Part shown: positions 1-12,000 of the stretch, one piece after another
Position numbering within the stretch: position 1 is the stretch's first letter
Layout: every line of letters begins with the position of its first letter
From: Lingula anatina
Taxonomy: Eukaryota > Brachiopoda > Lingulata > Lingulida > Lingulidae
Direction: 5' to 3'
Assembly: GCF_001039355.2 (NCBI RefSeq)
Contig: NW_019775546.1
Coordinates: forward strand, 254,977 to 318,976
Length of the DNA: 64,000 nucleotides
Translations under genes and position numbers: made by a program
Notes under the pieces: model-generated
Told to the model about the DNA's origin: nothing
Databases searched by the model: none
Seen by the model: only the letters and a program-made list of their open reading frames with translations

Positions 1-13
1 ACTGAAATTAAGT

Positions 14-2037
14 CTAGAAATAATAATATAACCTACTAGGAAAATAAACCGTACAGTGAGTGATTCCCTCTAACATAAGGGTTTCAATTGTTACTCCAGC
101 TTCTCTCAGTTTTTTGGCATATTCTAAAAAAACGAACGTACAATATTAGTACAGAAAGTGGAAAATGTATGTTTGTGTTTTTCTGTATTTAGCATTTTAA
201 ACTAAGTACCCTTATTCATTGTTCACTGATATTTTTTCTCGGACATATGTGCAAAAATCATGTCAAATTGTTTTACTTCAGTACAATTTTCATACTATAG
301 AGATAAAACCTACAACCCTAAAGTGAAGCTTAGGCGTGGAAGGTCAATGATCTCTATCCTTTGCCAGCTACGCCACAGATCGAATTTGTATTGAGTCAAT
401 AATTTTAAGTCAAAATATAACATCAAAATTCAAAGCAGAAGCCTGATTTCATCAAATAAAAAAATTGGCATCGGGAAAACGAAGGGAAACAATAGCGAAG
501 TGTTCATCAATGGTCGCTATTCAAAATAGCTTTAGAACCGTTAGTAAACATGTGGTGGTATACAAGTGCTAAATGACCATTACTCGTAATAAACTCACTG
601 CATGAATAATAAAAAATAATATACCCATCCCTTCGTCAAACAGGACATCATGGGTGGCGGCGACGTACAAGGCTGGTGGAAGGTGGTCAAACTTTGTCCG
701 TAGAATTGGAGAGGCACGTGGATCCGACCTCTCAGCCTCGTTGTGGAGGAAGTGATTTACAAACCTTGAAAACGAGACCTGCTATCAGTTTTGACTACAA
801 TCTATGATATGTGGAGTCAGTTTAGTATCTCTGTAAACTGAATGACAGTTTTACATATTGCAGGGGATTTAAAATACATGTACGTGTGGCACAAGTATAC
901 TAGTACACTGTATGCTAGCGCATTATCGTTTAAGAAACAGTTTTAAGTTCACAGATTCAAGTTAAGGAACCGTTCATGTGAAAAATCTATTTTCTAAAGA
1001 TCTGTTTTCTATTCACGGTATCTTGTGATCACTCCAAGCGCAGCCGAGAATTAATTAAAGCTTTGGAAGTAACTGGGTTGCGCTGCCAGTAATTACGCCG
1101 CGGGATATTCAGGGCACAGACCGTGATCACAAGATACCGCGAATAGAAAATAGATTTTTAGAAAATAATTTTTTCATATGAACGGCCCCAAAGTGCTCGC
1201 ACTAACCAGTACATAGCCTCGGTGGTAAGAACGTAGCCCTCCGCATAGCGTTTGTACGACTCCCGGGTGTCAATCCGCATATCCGTCACCGGATAGATGA
1301 GCACCTGGGATAGAATATGTAAATACCATGCAGTGCCGGAAACTCATTATGTTATTGACCAGACAGCTCATTCGCAAATATTGGGTTATATTAATTACAT
1401 TTTTATTTGATGATGTAGTTTTTTTCTTATTTGTGCACGATGAAAAACGAGAAAACACGATACCAGTACAAGCCAAAAGGTTGCATTGACTCTGACTGAG
1501 GTCATTTCTTGGCTAGGTTCAATCTGATTTTTTTTTTTTTTTTTTTTTTGTCACATGAAGACTAAAATTTAATTGAAAATTATTAGAAGACAGTTCTAAA
1601 GAAGTGACGAAGTAACTCATTTAATAGCCGTGGGGACTTCAGCTGGCAGAGTGAGTTGACTACGGGATCACTTCAATAAAATAATAGACCTCCGGTGACT
1701 GTCTCCAGACCTACTGGAAAGCGGCTAAATTCGTTTCCATGTAACAATGAACATTGCTTTACTTTTATGCTTGGTTTTATAAATGACAAAGGTAGCTAGC
1801 GGGCATCTTATTATTTTTATTTGAATTTTTATTTTTACTTTCTTTCGGTCTTCTTATACTTTTTAAGGAGAGGGAAAAAACATTTACCTGAAACGCTAGT
1901 CCTGGGACATCATGTGACACACAGGCCGACAGATGTCCTCCTGCACTTTCACCAACGACACCAACCTTGCTGAGCGTGCTGCCACCTAGCGAAGAAAAAA
2001 AAAAGAAACGCCTTGTTTTGTCTCATTATATCTGCAT

Positions 2038-2076
<39 letters not shown>

Positions 2077-3282
2077 ATTATTATTGGCGTTATTATTATA
2101 CATATTTATTGATTAAATTTATCTTTTAAAAATGTGTCAATTTATTTATTGAATAATTGATGTATTTTCTATTTTTTAACTTTTATTTTTGTATTTTTAC
2201 TTTTGTTTTTATAATCGTTATTAATATCATGCTTGTATTTATTTATTTATAAGTATCTGCATGTATCTGTCTATTTATTTGTTTATTTACCCACAAATTC
2301 CTTGTTCCCCAGAACCCATTTGGCGGCAGTCTCACAGTCGTCAATGGCGGCAGGAAATTTGTGTTCTGGTGCCAGACGATAATCCACGCTCACTACGATG
2401 CAGTTGGCGGTGCTAGGATAAATAAAATTAAATATACAAATAAGATATTAACATTAATTTAATCATCTGGCATAAAACAAGTAGCAATCTAGGTCCCATC
2501 GACAACATATATGCAATATAGGTCTGAGAGCATGCATTTGGCCCACAAATAAATAGTGTTGACATTTAAGTTGAAAATAGGCCGCAGTCATTACTGACCT
2601 GAAAAAAAAAGCGGTTTGTGCAAACATTATTGCTTTAGGGGCTTGGTTATATGTAAGATTGTTCGTAATTTTGTAGGTAGTGTCAATATACTTGGACTAC
2701 TAGCTCGCTTAACTGAATGGTTAGTGAATTGATTTGTAATGCCAACTATCATATTTCTTAATGAAAGGCATTACGGAAAAATTTGAATATGTTTTATGAA
2801 CACGGAGTCTGCAAATGCTATCAATTCACACCTTTAGTGCTCAATAAATTAATTTGATAACTTAAACAGGCATTTTCTGTTTGAGAGACTTTTCATGTGT
2901 TGCGCAATTACTTACAGGTACTCAGCTCGCAGCTTCAGAAAACCATTTTCAGGAGAGATTGTAAAAGAGACTTACTCAGTCAGCATCTTCACAAAAGTAT
3001 CCACATCCTCCAGGCTGCAGAGGACCCAGCCTCCGCCATGGAAGTACACCACGATTGGAGGGTTCTTGGGGCCATTAGCCGGGGTGTAAACCCACGCTCT
3101 AAGGCCCTCTGAAATTAGTGCGAAAACTAACGTTTGATGTTGTGTTTACGGTGAAAACTGTTAATTGATCATGAATAGGACGTGATGCTTTTGATGCTGT
3201 GCAAAGTTTAAGGGTAGTCTTCTACAACGACGTCTGGCGAGGTTTAAATTTGAACTCTAAGTCCGTATCCAATGGAAAATGC

Positions 3283-3322
<40 letters not shown>

Positions 3323-4289
3323 TTTTGAATAGAGCCTTGGTAAATGTGCGCTTAATGAGTTGACTGGAGCATCCAGGACATTATCTAGTGAGATTGACAC
3401 CCCAATGTCGGTAAATTTGCCATTCAATTTTGCCGCGTGAGTTCCGGAATCTTATTGGTTTACATGTACTGGAGTACATGTACCAGTAAATACTTCACTT
3501 GAAGTGAATGGTTAGTGAAAAGCTAGTGGAACACGGCCACCTTCTGAAAGGCAAACTATAGCCACTTGGCTAGTATTGTCAGGCGTTCATCACGTTTGCT
3601 GCCAATTAGAGAGTCAATTTCATCATTGTCGTTAACTCTTCCCCAATTTCATTTGAGCCTGAATACAAATTACATCGGAATATATAACCAATTACTAAGA
3701 TACGGGTAACATAATGCTGTTGCCTAGCGACGAGGCCTCCGTTGTATTGGTGTCACAAACGCGAGTAAGCTGTTGCATTAAATAAGTGTGCTTTAATCGT
3801 TCCACATAGTACAAACAGAGAGACAAACATGACCGACTACGACCCGGTTTCAAAAACAAACTTTACCTGGAAGAAGTGAAATATTTATCTTAAATGTTAG
3901 TCATGTTTTCTTGTTATATACAACAAAGCAATATTTCTTTCAATTGGATTACAAGTCGGAATTTAGGTTGTCCTGAGTCAGGTCAGACTGAAAATTTGGA
4001 CCAAAAATTTAGACTAAGTCTCGTGAAACAGGCCTCAGAAGTCAATAGCTATGGGCATGAAATGTATACGTGTACATGTACCTTTCACGTGCGGTGACGG
4101 AATAGTTATCTCTCCCCTAGTCCCTTTGAAGTCGTAAGCGGCCTCTTTTGCCGCCTTGGCAGTCGCTTCTGATTTTGCTTTTCTGGTGACATTCCAATCA
4201 TCATCTCCCCTCATTTGCGTGTTTATTCGGTCTCGCACGAAGGCTTGACATTCAGGGTGCAAGGCTTGGAAATCCGCTGGCAGCGACAT
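14..4289 (-). CDS. Alpha/beta hydrolase-3 family esterase (Aes/HSL-like), 7 exons, complete
   Basis: The exons on the minus strand are 4289-4082, 3108-2976, 2412-2291, 1985-1888, 1304-1207, 764-625 and 123-14. All introns are GT-AG and their phases agree (1,2,1,0,2,1), giving a ~302-residue protein, the usual size for bacterial-type acetyl esterases and lipases. Visible motifs are VVYFHGGGW (oxyanion hole, ~residues 89-97), [12 protein letters not shown] (~123-134), GESAGG with nucleophile Ser168, THDVLFDEG with Asp259, and GITHC with His289, so the catalytic triad is complete. There is no signal peptide or transmembrane segment at the N-terminus, suggesting a cytosolic ester or lipid hydrolase; the substrate is unknown. 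The start is the ATG at 4289 (MSLPADF). The stop is TAG at 16-14. The last residues ([12 protein letters not shown]) are unusual for the family, so an alternative 3' splice beyond the window is possible. Animal relatives are usually grouped with arylacetamide deacetylase-like or NlhH-like proteins. Confidence 0.92.
966..1189. mobile_element. Palindromic MITE in esterase intron 5
   Basis: Two ~66 bp arms (966-1032 and 1123-1189) are imperfect reverse complements. Both hold GTGATCAC at the loop side and a CCGTTCAT-type outer end. A ~90 bp non-palindromic loop separates them. No convincing target-site duplication is seen. The element lies 17 nt from the 3' edge of exon 5. Confidence 0.7.
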
Positions 4290-4368
4290 GGCGTTCTACA
4301 GGGTGCTCGGTGAATGACAGGGTTTGCTAAAAGGAAGTGTATATGAACATCCCTATATGCTTCATGTG

Positions 4369-4456
4369 TGTGTAAATGTGTGTAAATGTGTGTGTGTTTG
4401 TGTGTGTGTGTGCAAATGTGTGTGTGTGTGTGTATGTAAGTGTGTGTGTGTAAATT

Positions 4457-4487
<31 letters not shown>

Positions 4488-4520
4488 TCGTTTAAATGTG
4501 TGTGTTTGTGTGTGTTTGTA
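4369..4520. repeat. (TG)n-rich microsatellite
   Basis: Interrupted TG/TGTAAA array immediately upstream of the esterase first exon. The His/Thr-rich and Cys/Val-rich reading frames across it are artefacts of the repeat. Confidence 0.95.
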
Positions 4521-5190
4521 GGCAGAGGTGGGGTAATCCCCTCGATCTTCACTCAAGTTTTTTAGTTTTTTTTTTATACTACTGGTAGTAGTTAACTTTA
4601 TAAAGTGTAAGCATTTCCCCTACCCCCAGTTCAATAGAAGTCTCTTACAAAGGTACGGGTACTTAACCAATGTTTCAGTACATTCATGGAGTATGCATCC
4701 CAGCCTCTAAGTTACAGAAGGGCAAAATTCTTATAAAACTGGCACTATATAGTTTAAGCTTATATATACATTTAATATTAGATTATTCCGCTGAATAATA
4801 GTCGTACTTACATGCACCAGTGCTGTAACGAGCTAAACTGCTGTAGTTGAAAATAACCTTGCTCTATATTAATTCAGGTAGGCCATAATCCGAAGTGCAG
4901 TCGAATGCACGTAGGCCCAATTCAGTTTCTATGATTAAACACGTCCCAAGTACCGCCATATTTCTCCTATGCTGCATCACTTTTGGCAAAAGTTTTTGAA
5001 AAAAACGCTTTGTGACCCTTTTTCGACGCCGGACGAAACATACTGTACAGGCATTTTGATGATAGAAAAACCCGGGTTATTAATTTTCTTTTCTTTTCTT
5101 TTCTTTTTTATTATTTACTGTTAGATTTAGAGAAGGGGGTTATTGTCAAATAAAAGCAACCCCACAAATTGTGTGCGAAAAAGTGTGCGG

Positions 5191-5193
<3 letters not shown>

Positions 5194-5260
<67 letters not shown>
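5194..5260. repeat. (TA)n microsatellite
   Basis: About 33 uninterrupted TA units, just 3' of the Ctr stop codon on the minus strand. Confidence 0.97.
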
Positions 5261-5262
<2 letters not shown>

Positions 5263-5392
5263 GACTTTGATATACATGATATATTAATAGATAAATATTG
5301 TCCACATATTCCATTAGATAATTCTATCACAAATCCTTATTTCGTCTTTGATAATGACGGATGGTAATAAATCAACCATGTCAAGACCAACT

Positions 5393-7489
5393 TCAATCTT
5401 TTCCCTTTCCATCGTTCTCTTTACTGTCCATAGATGGCGACTGCATCGGACAGAGTGGTAATCTGAATAGCAGCATACCGATGCCAGTCCCGAGACATAC
5501 CAAAGTGCAAAGCCAGACGTTTAGGGTCATGAAGATTATCATAAGGGTATATGCAGTGAACATTTGGCTCATGTACAGGAGGGAATGAAGAACGTGGAAC
5601 GCACAAAAAGATCGACTGAATGACCTGTAAAAGAAAAAAAAAAAAAGTAAAAATTGGTTCATCATTTGTTCTTATACTGTATTAAAACGTAGTTCTACTA
5701 GCAAGGAATTTACCACCCTGGGTTTCAGAGAGTATTATATTTTCACTTAATATTTGTGCCCATATTTGTTTTCTGAATATAAACAAAGCCGAGTCACTGT
5801 CAACTGAAACTAAAACTCAATTTGCCAAGTGATAAACTACATTGTATGTCAATCATCCGAGATAGCTCAGTCGCGCGACTAAGAATGAAACATAGCGTTA
5901 TTTGGCGGCGTTTGGAGGACAGAGGTATCAGAAATAATGGCAGATTATCGAGTGCGTTGGCGCAATGGTTCTGGTGTTTTTCATAGTTTCCATTCTCTAA
6001 TGACGTCAAAAAGCACCGACGGTATTTCTTATGAACGATTCCTATTCTAATAATTTTCGTATTTTTGTCATTTTTTATGTATATATTGAAACATATCGGT
6101 CACTTATATCACTTTCTAAGAAATAGGAGATTTTACCGTCCTACGAAGGCGTTTTACCTCGGTTCGTGACCCATGCTTTCAGCGTTTCCGGTCTTTTCCG
6201 TTTTGTCTTTTTCTGAAGTCTGTCGCACAGTGGCAGATTGCGTGGCGTCATAGACTCGGTCTCTGCTCATCTTGACGTAATCAACCAACGCTTTGAGGCC
6301 TTCATGGAAAAAGGCAAGAAAAAACACTGCGACACAGGTTACCAAGAACTCTGGAAAAATAAATAGATATTAGCACGATGTCGGTCTTTGGTTGAAAACT
6401 GACGTTGGTCAATGAATGCCAAAATATGTGATTTAAAAGTCTGGGCTGTGGTGCTAGTGCGACTAACTAGTACTCTAATGAGACATCATTAAGTCAATTG
6501 CCGGTCTGTATGAACACGACTAAAGGAAAAAAGGGAAAACGGCTTAATATTTGAATATTGGGCTGCATGGTAAAAATCCCTAACCTCAATATTTGTTCAA
6601 AAGCTATACGTTTAAAACACAAAATAGAAATGTAGAAATTTATCATCATTTCTTGTCAACTTTATTTTCTCTGACACGCAGTCCGTGGAGTGTGCCGACA
6701 ATATTCGATATACGGAGGATCATTCTGGTGATGATGATGATGATGATGATGATGACACGCGGTATTGACCTAGAAATCATCTTTTTAATGTATGAAAAAG
6801 AAGAGAGACTTGTCAAATAGGGTTATTACGTACTCGATAATAATAACCGTGCGCTATTTGAGCATTGATACACTAGTAAACGGACATTTTGACTCAGTTT
6901 CACATAACTGACGCCGCGTTCCTATCATTACATTATAGCTTATTCCACTCGAGGTAAGATCATCAATTAATTCGTTGGCGTAATCACCAGAATGGTCTGG
7001 TACATGCCTGTATGTGACTTGTTACATGGATGTTAATGTAGGCGTCTACATTATTTGAATCATGTTACCAAATACCAAATTTATAAAGCGGTGCAGCGTG
7101 ACGTCATCAGCAGCACCTGGATCCGGCTGGCCTGCAAAAAGAAGCTAGATGTCGTGAAACAATGTGCAAACCTCCGAGATACTGTAAGAGGGCTTGAATT
7201 CCGTCAAAATTTCATGGTACGACCAACGGCAACTCGATTAACACAGCTAGAAAAGGACATTTATGCAAAAAATGAAGTCCGTCGCATTTGCTTAAACAAT
7301 CTGTATGGCCATGAAAAGGTGAAAATATTGCTAAAACACTGCATCTTTCTCCACTTACCACTACACCGCTTAAAAATGTACACCGCGCCCACCTTATATG
7401 CATGGTGTTTTGTGGAAATAAAGAACACAAAGCAAAAAAAGTGCATGAGTGCTCTGATAATGTTACATATGCATGATATTTTATAAGCG

Positions 7490-7549
<60 letters not shown>

Positions 7550-8809
7550 TTAAGTGAAATATGGAAATACCGGTACCAGAAGTTTAGTAGGGGAGAGGGA
7601 AGCTCTTCAAGCAGCTAGGGGGTAATTCAGTCGAGCGTGCACGAAAGGTAACCCCCCAGACATTTAAGCTGATCCCACTGATTGCACTGTTGCGAGAATC
7701 CCCTGCAGAGTTGGATCGACCCAGATGGTACGATGTTTGAATCTGAACGCGGTTACAGGCTGCCATAAGGAATAAAGAAATGCAGACATACTCTCTTGAA
7801 GAGTAAATGCAGAAAAGCACACTGACAAGAAGGAAAGGAAGAAAGACAGAACGAGAAAAGAAAGACAGACAGACTTACGTTTATCCTGACTGACTAGCCA
7901 CTTTTCAAAGAACAACGTTTCACCTGTTCCAGCGTGAAAGTTCAGCTGAAAGAAATGGATAAATCTGCGTATACTCGAATTGGGTCAACGTATGCATAAT
8001 TCAAAACCGCTTTGATTCACTCAAAATTTGACAGAATAAATGTTGGAATACTAGGTGATCGAAAGTATGCGTTATATGACTTAATTCATCGATACACAAG
8101 CAAACACAAATAGGTAACTTAATTAATAAATAAACAAAAAAAAAATTAGATAAACGGAATACCATCAGCTACAAGGGCAGTATAATATTCCCATTACATT
8201 GTATCATATATAGACAAAAGTCTAAGTAGAATCGGGTACATTTACAAGGCTTACTTAAAATCATTATGTTAATCATCGCACAGGTATATTTTTCAAATAT
8301 GCATGTGTACTAGTAACTGTACCCAAGACAATACACCTCCAGCAACCCCCCCCCAACCCCACTCCACATTTTCAGATAAAGAATTACCCCCCCCCCCCCA
8401 TGTGTAATGAATTTCAATTATGCTGAAAACATGAAAGGGGAATAAAATTAATAAACAAATAAATTCAATGTAATAAAGTTTAAGTACTATAATTATCAGG
8501 CCCGTAGCCAGCAATTTCAAAAGGGGGTTCTTTTTATGAAAAAGTGGACGTTTTACCATGAAACCTTCGTGTATCGAGATGGAACTTTATCCAGAGGGGA
8601 CCTTTTCCCAGCAAAAAAAGGGGGTGGGTGCTTTTGAACCCTCCAACCCCACTGGCTACAGGCCTGAATAATAGCAACAATAAATTAAAACTTATGTTTG
8701 ACATCTTGGATTCACAAATGGAAGAAATATACATCGGTAGTATACCGCCATTACTTACAATGTCACTGGTACTAAACATGTCATATCCGTGCTTTTCCGT
8801 CATGTTCAT
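5393..8809 (-). CDS. SLC31/Ctr-family copper transporter, 4 exons, complete
   Basis: The exons on the minus strand are 8809-8759, 7945-7879, 6350-6158 and 5624-5393, with GT-AG introns and consistent phases (0,1,2), giving ~180 residues. The N-terminus starts MNMTEKHGYDM and an in-frame TAG lies just upstream, which fixes the start. Exon 2 (LNFHAGTGETLLFEKW) matches the Ctr segment before TM1. Exon 3 holds TM1 (~41-54) followed by FFHEGLK, then a long charged cytosolic loop. Exon 4 carries TM2 with the LMIIFM form of MxxxM (Met132, Met136) and TM3 with GTGIG (Gly149/Gly153), the Ctr trimer-packing GxxxG. Known family members are homotrimers that import Cu(I) at the plasma membrane or release it from endolysosomes. 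Oddities: few N-terminal Met motifs and no C-terminal HCH, which is more Ctr2-like than Ctr1-like. The gene is tandem with the esterase gene (same strand, ~1.1 kb between them). Confidence 0.9.
7491..7548. repeat. (AAT)n microsatellite in Ctr intron 2
   Basis: Uninterrupted AAT array inside the intron between Ctr exons 2 and 3. Confidence 0.95.
7615..7757. mobile_element. Partial palindromic MITE (GGGTCGA/ATTCAG family) in Ctr intron 2
   Basis: The stretch with TGCAGAGTTGGATCGACCCAGATGG and following GTACGATG matches the right arms of the elements at 37665-37869 and 53438-53711. A reversed copy of their GTGCACGAAAGGTAACC core lies at 7636-7652. Only about half of a full element is recognisable. 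(Motif given in pieces: TGCAGAGTTGGATCGACC, CCCAGATGGTACGATG.). Confidence 0.5.
8496..8667. mobile_element. MITE in Ctr intron 1
   Basis: Terminal inverted repeats CAGGCCCGTAGCCAG (8497-8511) and CTGGCTACAGGCCTG (8652-8666) differ by one base over 15. The inside has G-rich then A-rich tracts (AAAAGGGGG, AAAAAAGGGGG) typical of this kind of short non-autonomous DNA transposon. Flanks are AT-rich, with no clear target-site duplication. Confidence 0.7.
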
Positions 8810-8850
8810 GCTTGGCTATTCTCGTAGTCTCTTGAGTGTTACTACAAAAT

Positions 8851-8860
8851 CTATATATAC
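8851..8860 (-). promoter_or_regulatory. Possible TATA box of the copper transporter gene
   Basis: On the minus strand GTATATATAG lies about 42 nt upstream of the Ctr start codon at 8809. This would give a very short 5' UTR if used. It is a motif match only, with no other promoter element recognised. Confidence 0.25.
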
Positions 8861-10440
8861 GACTGTAGTTTGATCAGAAAAAAAAACGTTAATTTCAGCT
8901 CCTAGTTAATCCATTGATAGTACGCTCTTGATGAGCGCCTCAATTACACGTAATAACAATTGTGTAACTTCGTCTCGAATGGCAGCAGCTACGGCTTAGA
9001 TGCAGCGGGTTAATGACACAACCAAGATAAATTGAGCAATCTGATCATCAGCGCACGTTAAGTCCTAGAAAAGGCTGTGTCTCAACTTTAAATCATTCAA
9101 ACGCACACGTGCATTATTCATGTAGACTCGTTGCTTCGTCCCACATCATGGTTATTTAGAATATACTTCAGCAGCATAAAAATGACAGATCCATATTTCA
9201 CAAACGCCGTCTCATGAATTAATTACATAACTGCATAAATACGTTCTTCTCTCGTAAAACTGTATTCAACGATGTGATTTTCACCCCGGGTTTCTGAGGC
9301 TACTTAACGACAAACTTGCTTTTGTATAACTAACATTAATGCGAGGTCGTCAATAAGCATAGGTTTGAGTTCTATAGAGAACAAGCGGAGCAGCCGCTTC
9401 ACATAAGCATCATTTACATATGTATATGCCCGCTTGTTCTTTACTGGCACTGAAATAAAAATCGTGCTGATATGGCAATTATAAAAATACAAGCTGGGGC
9501 AGACTTATTGGAGTTTATGCTGGGAGTATCATTCGATGAAATTATACACTGAACATTTACGTCGTTGAAACGGGAGCGACTCAGGAGCAGTACGCTGCAA
9601 CATAGGGTGAAGGATTTTCTGTAAAATTAATGAGCTCTCTGTGAATAAATTCGAGCTGGACAATTAAGTTGCTGCACACGTTATTACAATTAAAACACAT
9701 TGAAAATTACTTGAAGGTTAACAGTTCACGCGTGTCTAGCCTCTAGCTCTCTTTTTTCCCTCCTGCACATTGGCATATTCAAACTAACACCATTCACTTT
9801 CACACTTTATCATCGAGTAACGTACATACCAAGGTGATTCAATAACTTCACTATCACCATACATATACATTTATGCACATACATTTTTTACTACTTCATC
9901 AGTCATACCGTAAGTCACGACAAAAATTAATCACGATTGGAATATTGAAGGTTTATGTATACAATGTGCGCGCTTTTATATATAACCAGAGTCCTTGCAA
10001 TTTTAACTTTTCCATTTTCTCCTCTAAAGGACACTATATTGCTATTACGATCTAAAAACCCATTTTCGATAAGGTTGAATGTGGTGATTATCAGAAAATT
10101 ACCAGAGTATTATATCTGTTATATTAAGGTCTAACAAGCATGGTTTTATTTAAGCTGTTGGCAATTGTTGAATCATTTTCCAGTTGAACTGCTGGTAGTG
10201 TAATAATTATGGAGTTTATTATCAGACAAGCATTTGGCGGTTCAGTACCAACGCAGTGCAGCATATGAACATGTATATAGAACCAAAAGGAGATTAAATG
10301 CTGCGAAAGTGTGTCTGTTTCATCGTTAATATTATACCTGCATTTGTAGATTTTTATTTTGATAGCGAGTTCAATTTGTAGTCTTATTAGGTGTGCGTAC
10401 TGCAGTGAAATAGGAAAAAAAACAATATAAGGTGAAGATG

Positions 10441-10479
<39 letters not shown>

Positions 10480-11500
10480 GCACGCACACACACACACACA
10501 CACATATATGTATGAATAAAGGAAAGGCCAACATTATTGCCTTTTTTCATATGGTTTGGGTTTTTTAAGTTGTTTTTTGCTTATTCATAGAGATAACAAT
10601 TCATCCCATTCAAAAGTTGAAACCCGCATTTAAATAATCCCTGTCACGCAGCTAACGATGTGTTTTCAAAACATAATCATTAAACTTTCAATATGTTGGT
10701 AATATTATGTTGAAATTGACGGAGGGTTTGTGATGAAATGTTCATGGTCGGTCGGAAATGGGTTAGATTTTAGTGCTGGTTAGATTAAACCGCGGTTTAA
10801 ACAAGAAAACGCATTTCGCTGGTCTTTCAACACAATGCGTCTCAGCAATAAAGGGAAACAGTTATTCTATAATTCCGTGTGTTTATCTTAACTTAAAATT
10901 ACAAGGTTGCATGGTGCAGTAAACATAATGATCTGAAAATCCCGTTGTATGCATAGTTCCAAACAATAACAGCTGTCGAACATTTTACAAAATCGAAAAG
11001 TCAATTGCATTGCGCACAAGTTCATATTAAACTCGCACAATCTCATATAAAAGCCTAAATCAGTTATCCAGGAGCATAGCCTGAATTTGATTAACGTAAG
11101 GGCATGTACCTGGGCCCCTAGTCCTAGAGAGTAAACGTCCACGCAAAATGTACGGAATCAACCCAGGTAAAAAGCTCAAGTATGATTGCATTAGAGAAGC
11201 ACAGGGATCCACTACTATGCTATGACTGTTACCCAACTGTGCTTGGTTGAGGAAAAAGCATTGCGTACACAGAGTGTGAGAGATCTCATTTTGGTGACAT
11301 GAGTTAAAAACAATGTTAGTTCGGTGTCGTTTCTACTATTTGAGTGTTAGATTTGCAGATGTTACGGCAATAGCAGTGAGTGTTTTTCTTATTTTATTTA
11401 TTTATTTTTCTTTATTGATATATTCAGTTTTGCTGTAAATACAATTCCCGGTAACTGTGATGTTCACGAATGAGGCTGATCAGACCAATTTAAGGGAATT
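8861..11500. other. Intergenic, no gene recognised
   Basis: AT-rich sequence with a (CA)n array at about 10446-10505. I see no exon-like block with good splice sites and no repeat shared with the rest of the window. Confidence 0.4.
10446..10505. repeat. (CA)n microsatellite
   Basis: CA dinucleotide array with a few CG interruptions. Confidence 0.95.
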
Positions 11501-11515
11501 GACAACTTAAAATCC

Positions 11516-11685
11516 CGAGGTAACGAAGCTGACTGTCCGTGTAACAGAAAGTCCGTGCCCCATTTAGTTATAATGGTTAGGGTTAGCCTGGGCCAAGTGG
11601 GTCAAAATCTAGGACGAGGCTTATCTGTACAATTGAATGGGAAGCGAACTCTCCGTCGTGGGGTGTTCTCTATAACGTTATTGCA
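11516..11685 (-). mobile_element. GTAACG-ended MITE (family F1), divergent copy
   Basis: Reverse-strand relative of the elements at 19523-19684 and 50095-50272. It shares a GTAACGAA-type end, a GTGTAACAGAAAGTCC subterminal motif, and the central AGTTATAATGGTTAGGGTTAGCCTG.. segment (in pieces: AGTTATAATG, GTTAGGGTTAGCCTG). Confidence 0.55.
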
Positions 11686-11824
11686 TGTTAGAATTTCTCG
11701 GAGTGGATCAATCTGGCTAAGTATATCGCTTCATACATATTTATTTTTAAAAAGGTTAATTTGATTGGTTCAAATTGAACATGTTCTGTGAAGTTCATTG
11801 CCTTTGCCATTTTGGAGGAAACAC

Positions 11825-12000
11825 CGGTTGAACAGTAACGGAAGTCCGCTAGGAACCGTGGTCCGTTTCCCATTACTTTGTACAGGTGACATTCGTCCCA
11901 CATGTTTTAAAACCCCAATACCCCTACTAACCTTAACTTGTACTAATCAAATGGGACCCTGGACTTCCATTCCTAGGACTTCCATTCCTGTTACTCGAAG
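11825..12000 (+). mobile_element. GTAAC/GGAAGTCC palindromic MITE (family F2)
   Basis: Imperfect terminal inverted repeats: AACAGTAACGGAAGTCC at the left and GGACTTCCATTCCTGTTACT at the right. The segment CATTACTTTGTACAGGTGAC followed by ATTCGTCCCA recurs in reverse at about 19448-19480. Confidence 0.6.

Larger units (their letters stand above)
4290..5392. other. Intergenic region between esterase and Ctr genes
   Basis: The region holds a TG-rich microsatellite (about 4369-4520), a (TA)n run (5194-5260) and short T-rich tracts. A minus-strand AATAAA (5112-5107) could serve the Ctr transcript. No other gene is seen. Confidence 0.5.

Noticed and set aside
4223-4556. Long frames rich in His/Thr or Cys/Val on both strands
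   Set aside because: They only translate a TG/CA microsatellite.
5865-5900. GATAGCTCAGTCGCGCGACT, tRNA D-arm-like
   Set aside because: The downstream sequence does not fold as a tRNA and no B-box is present.
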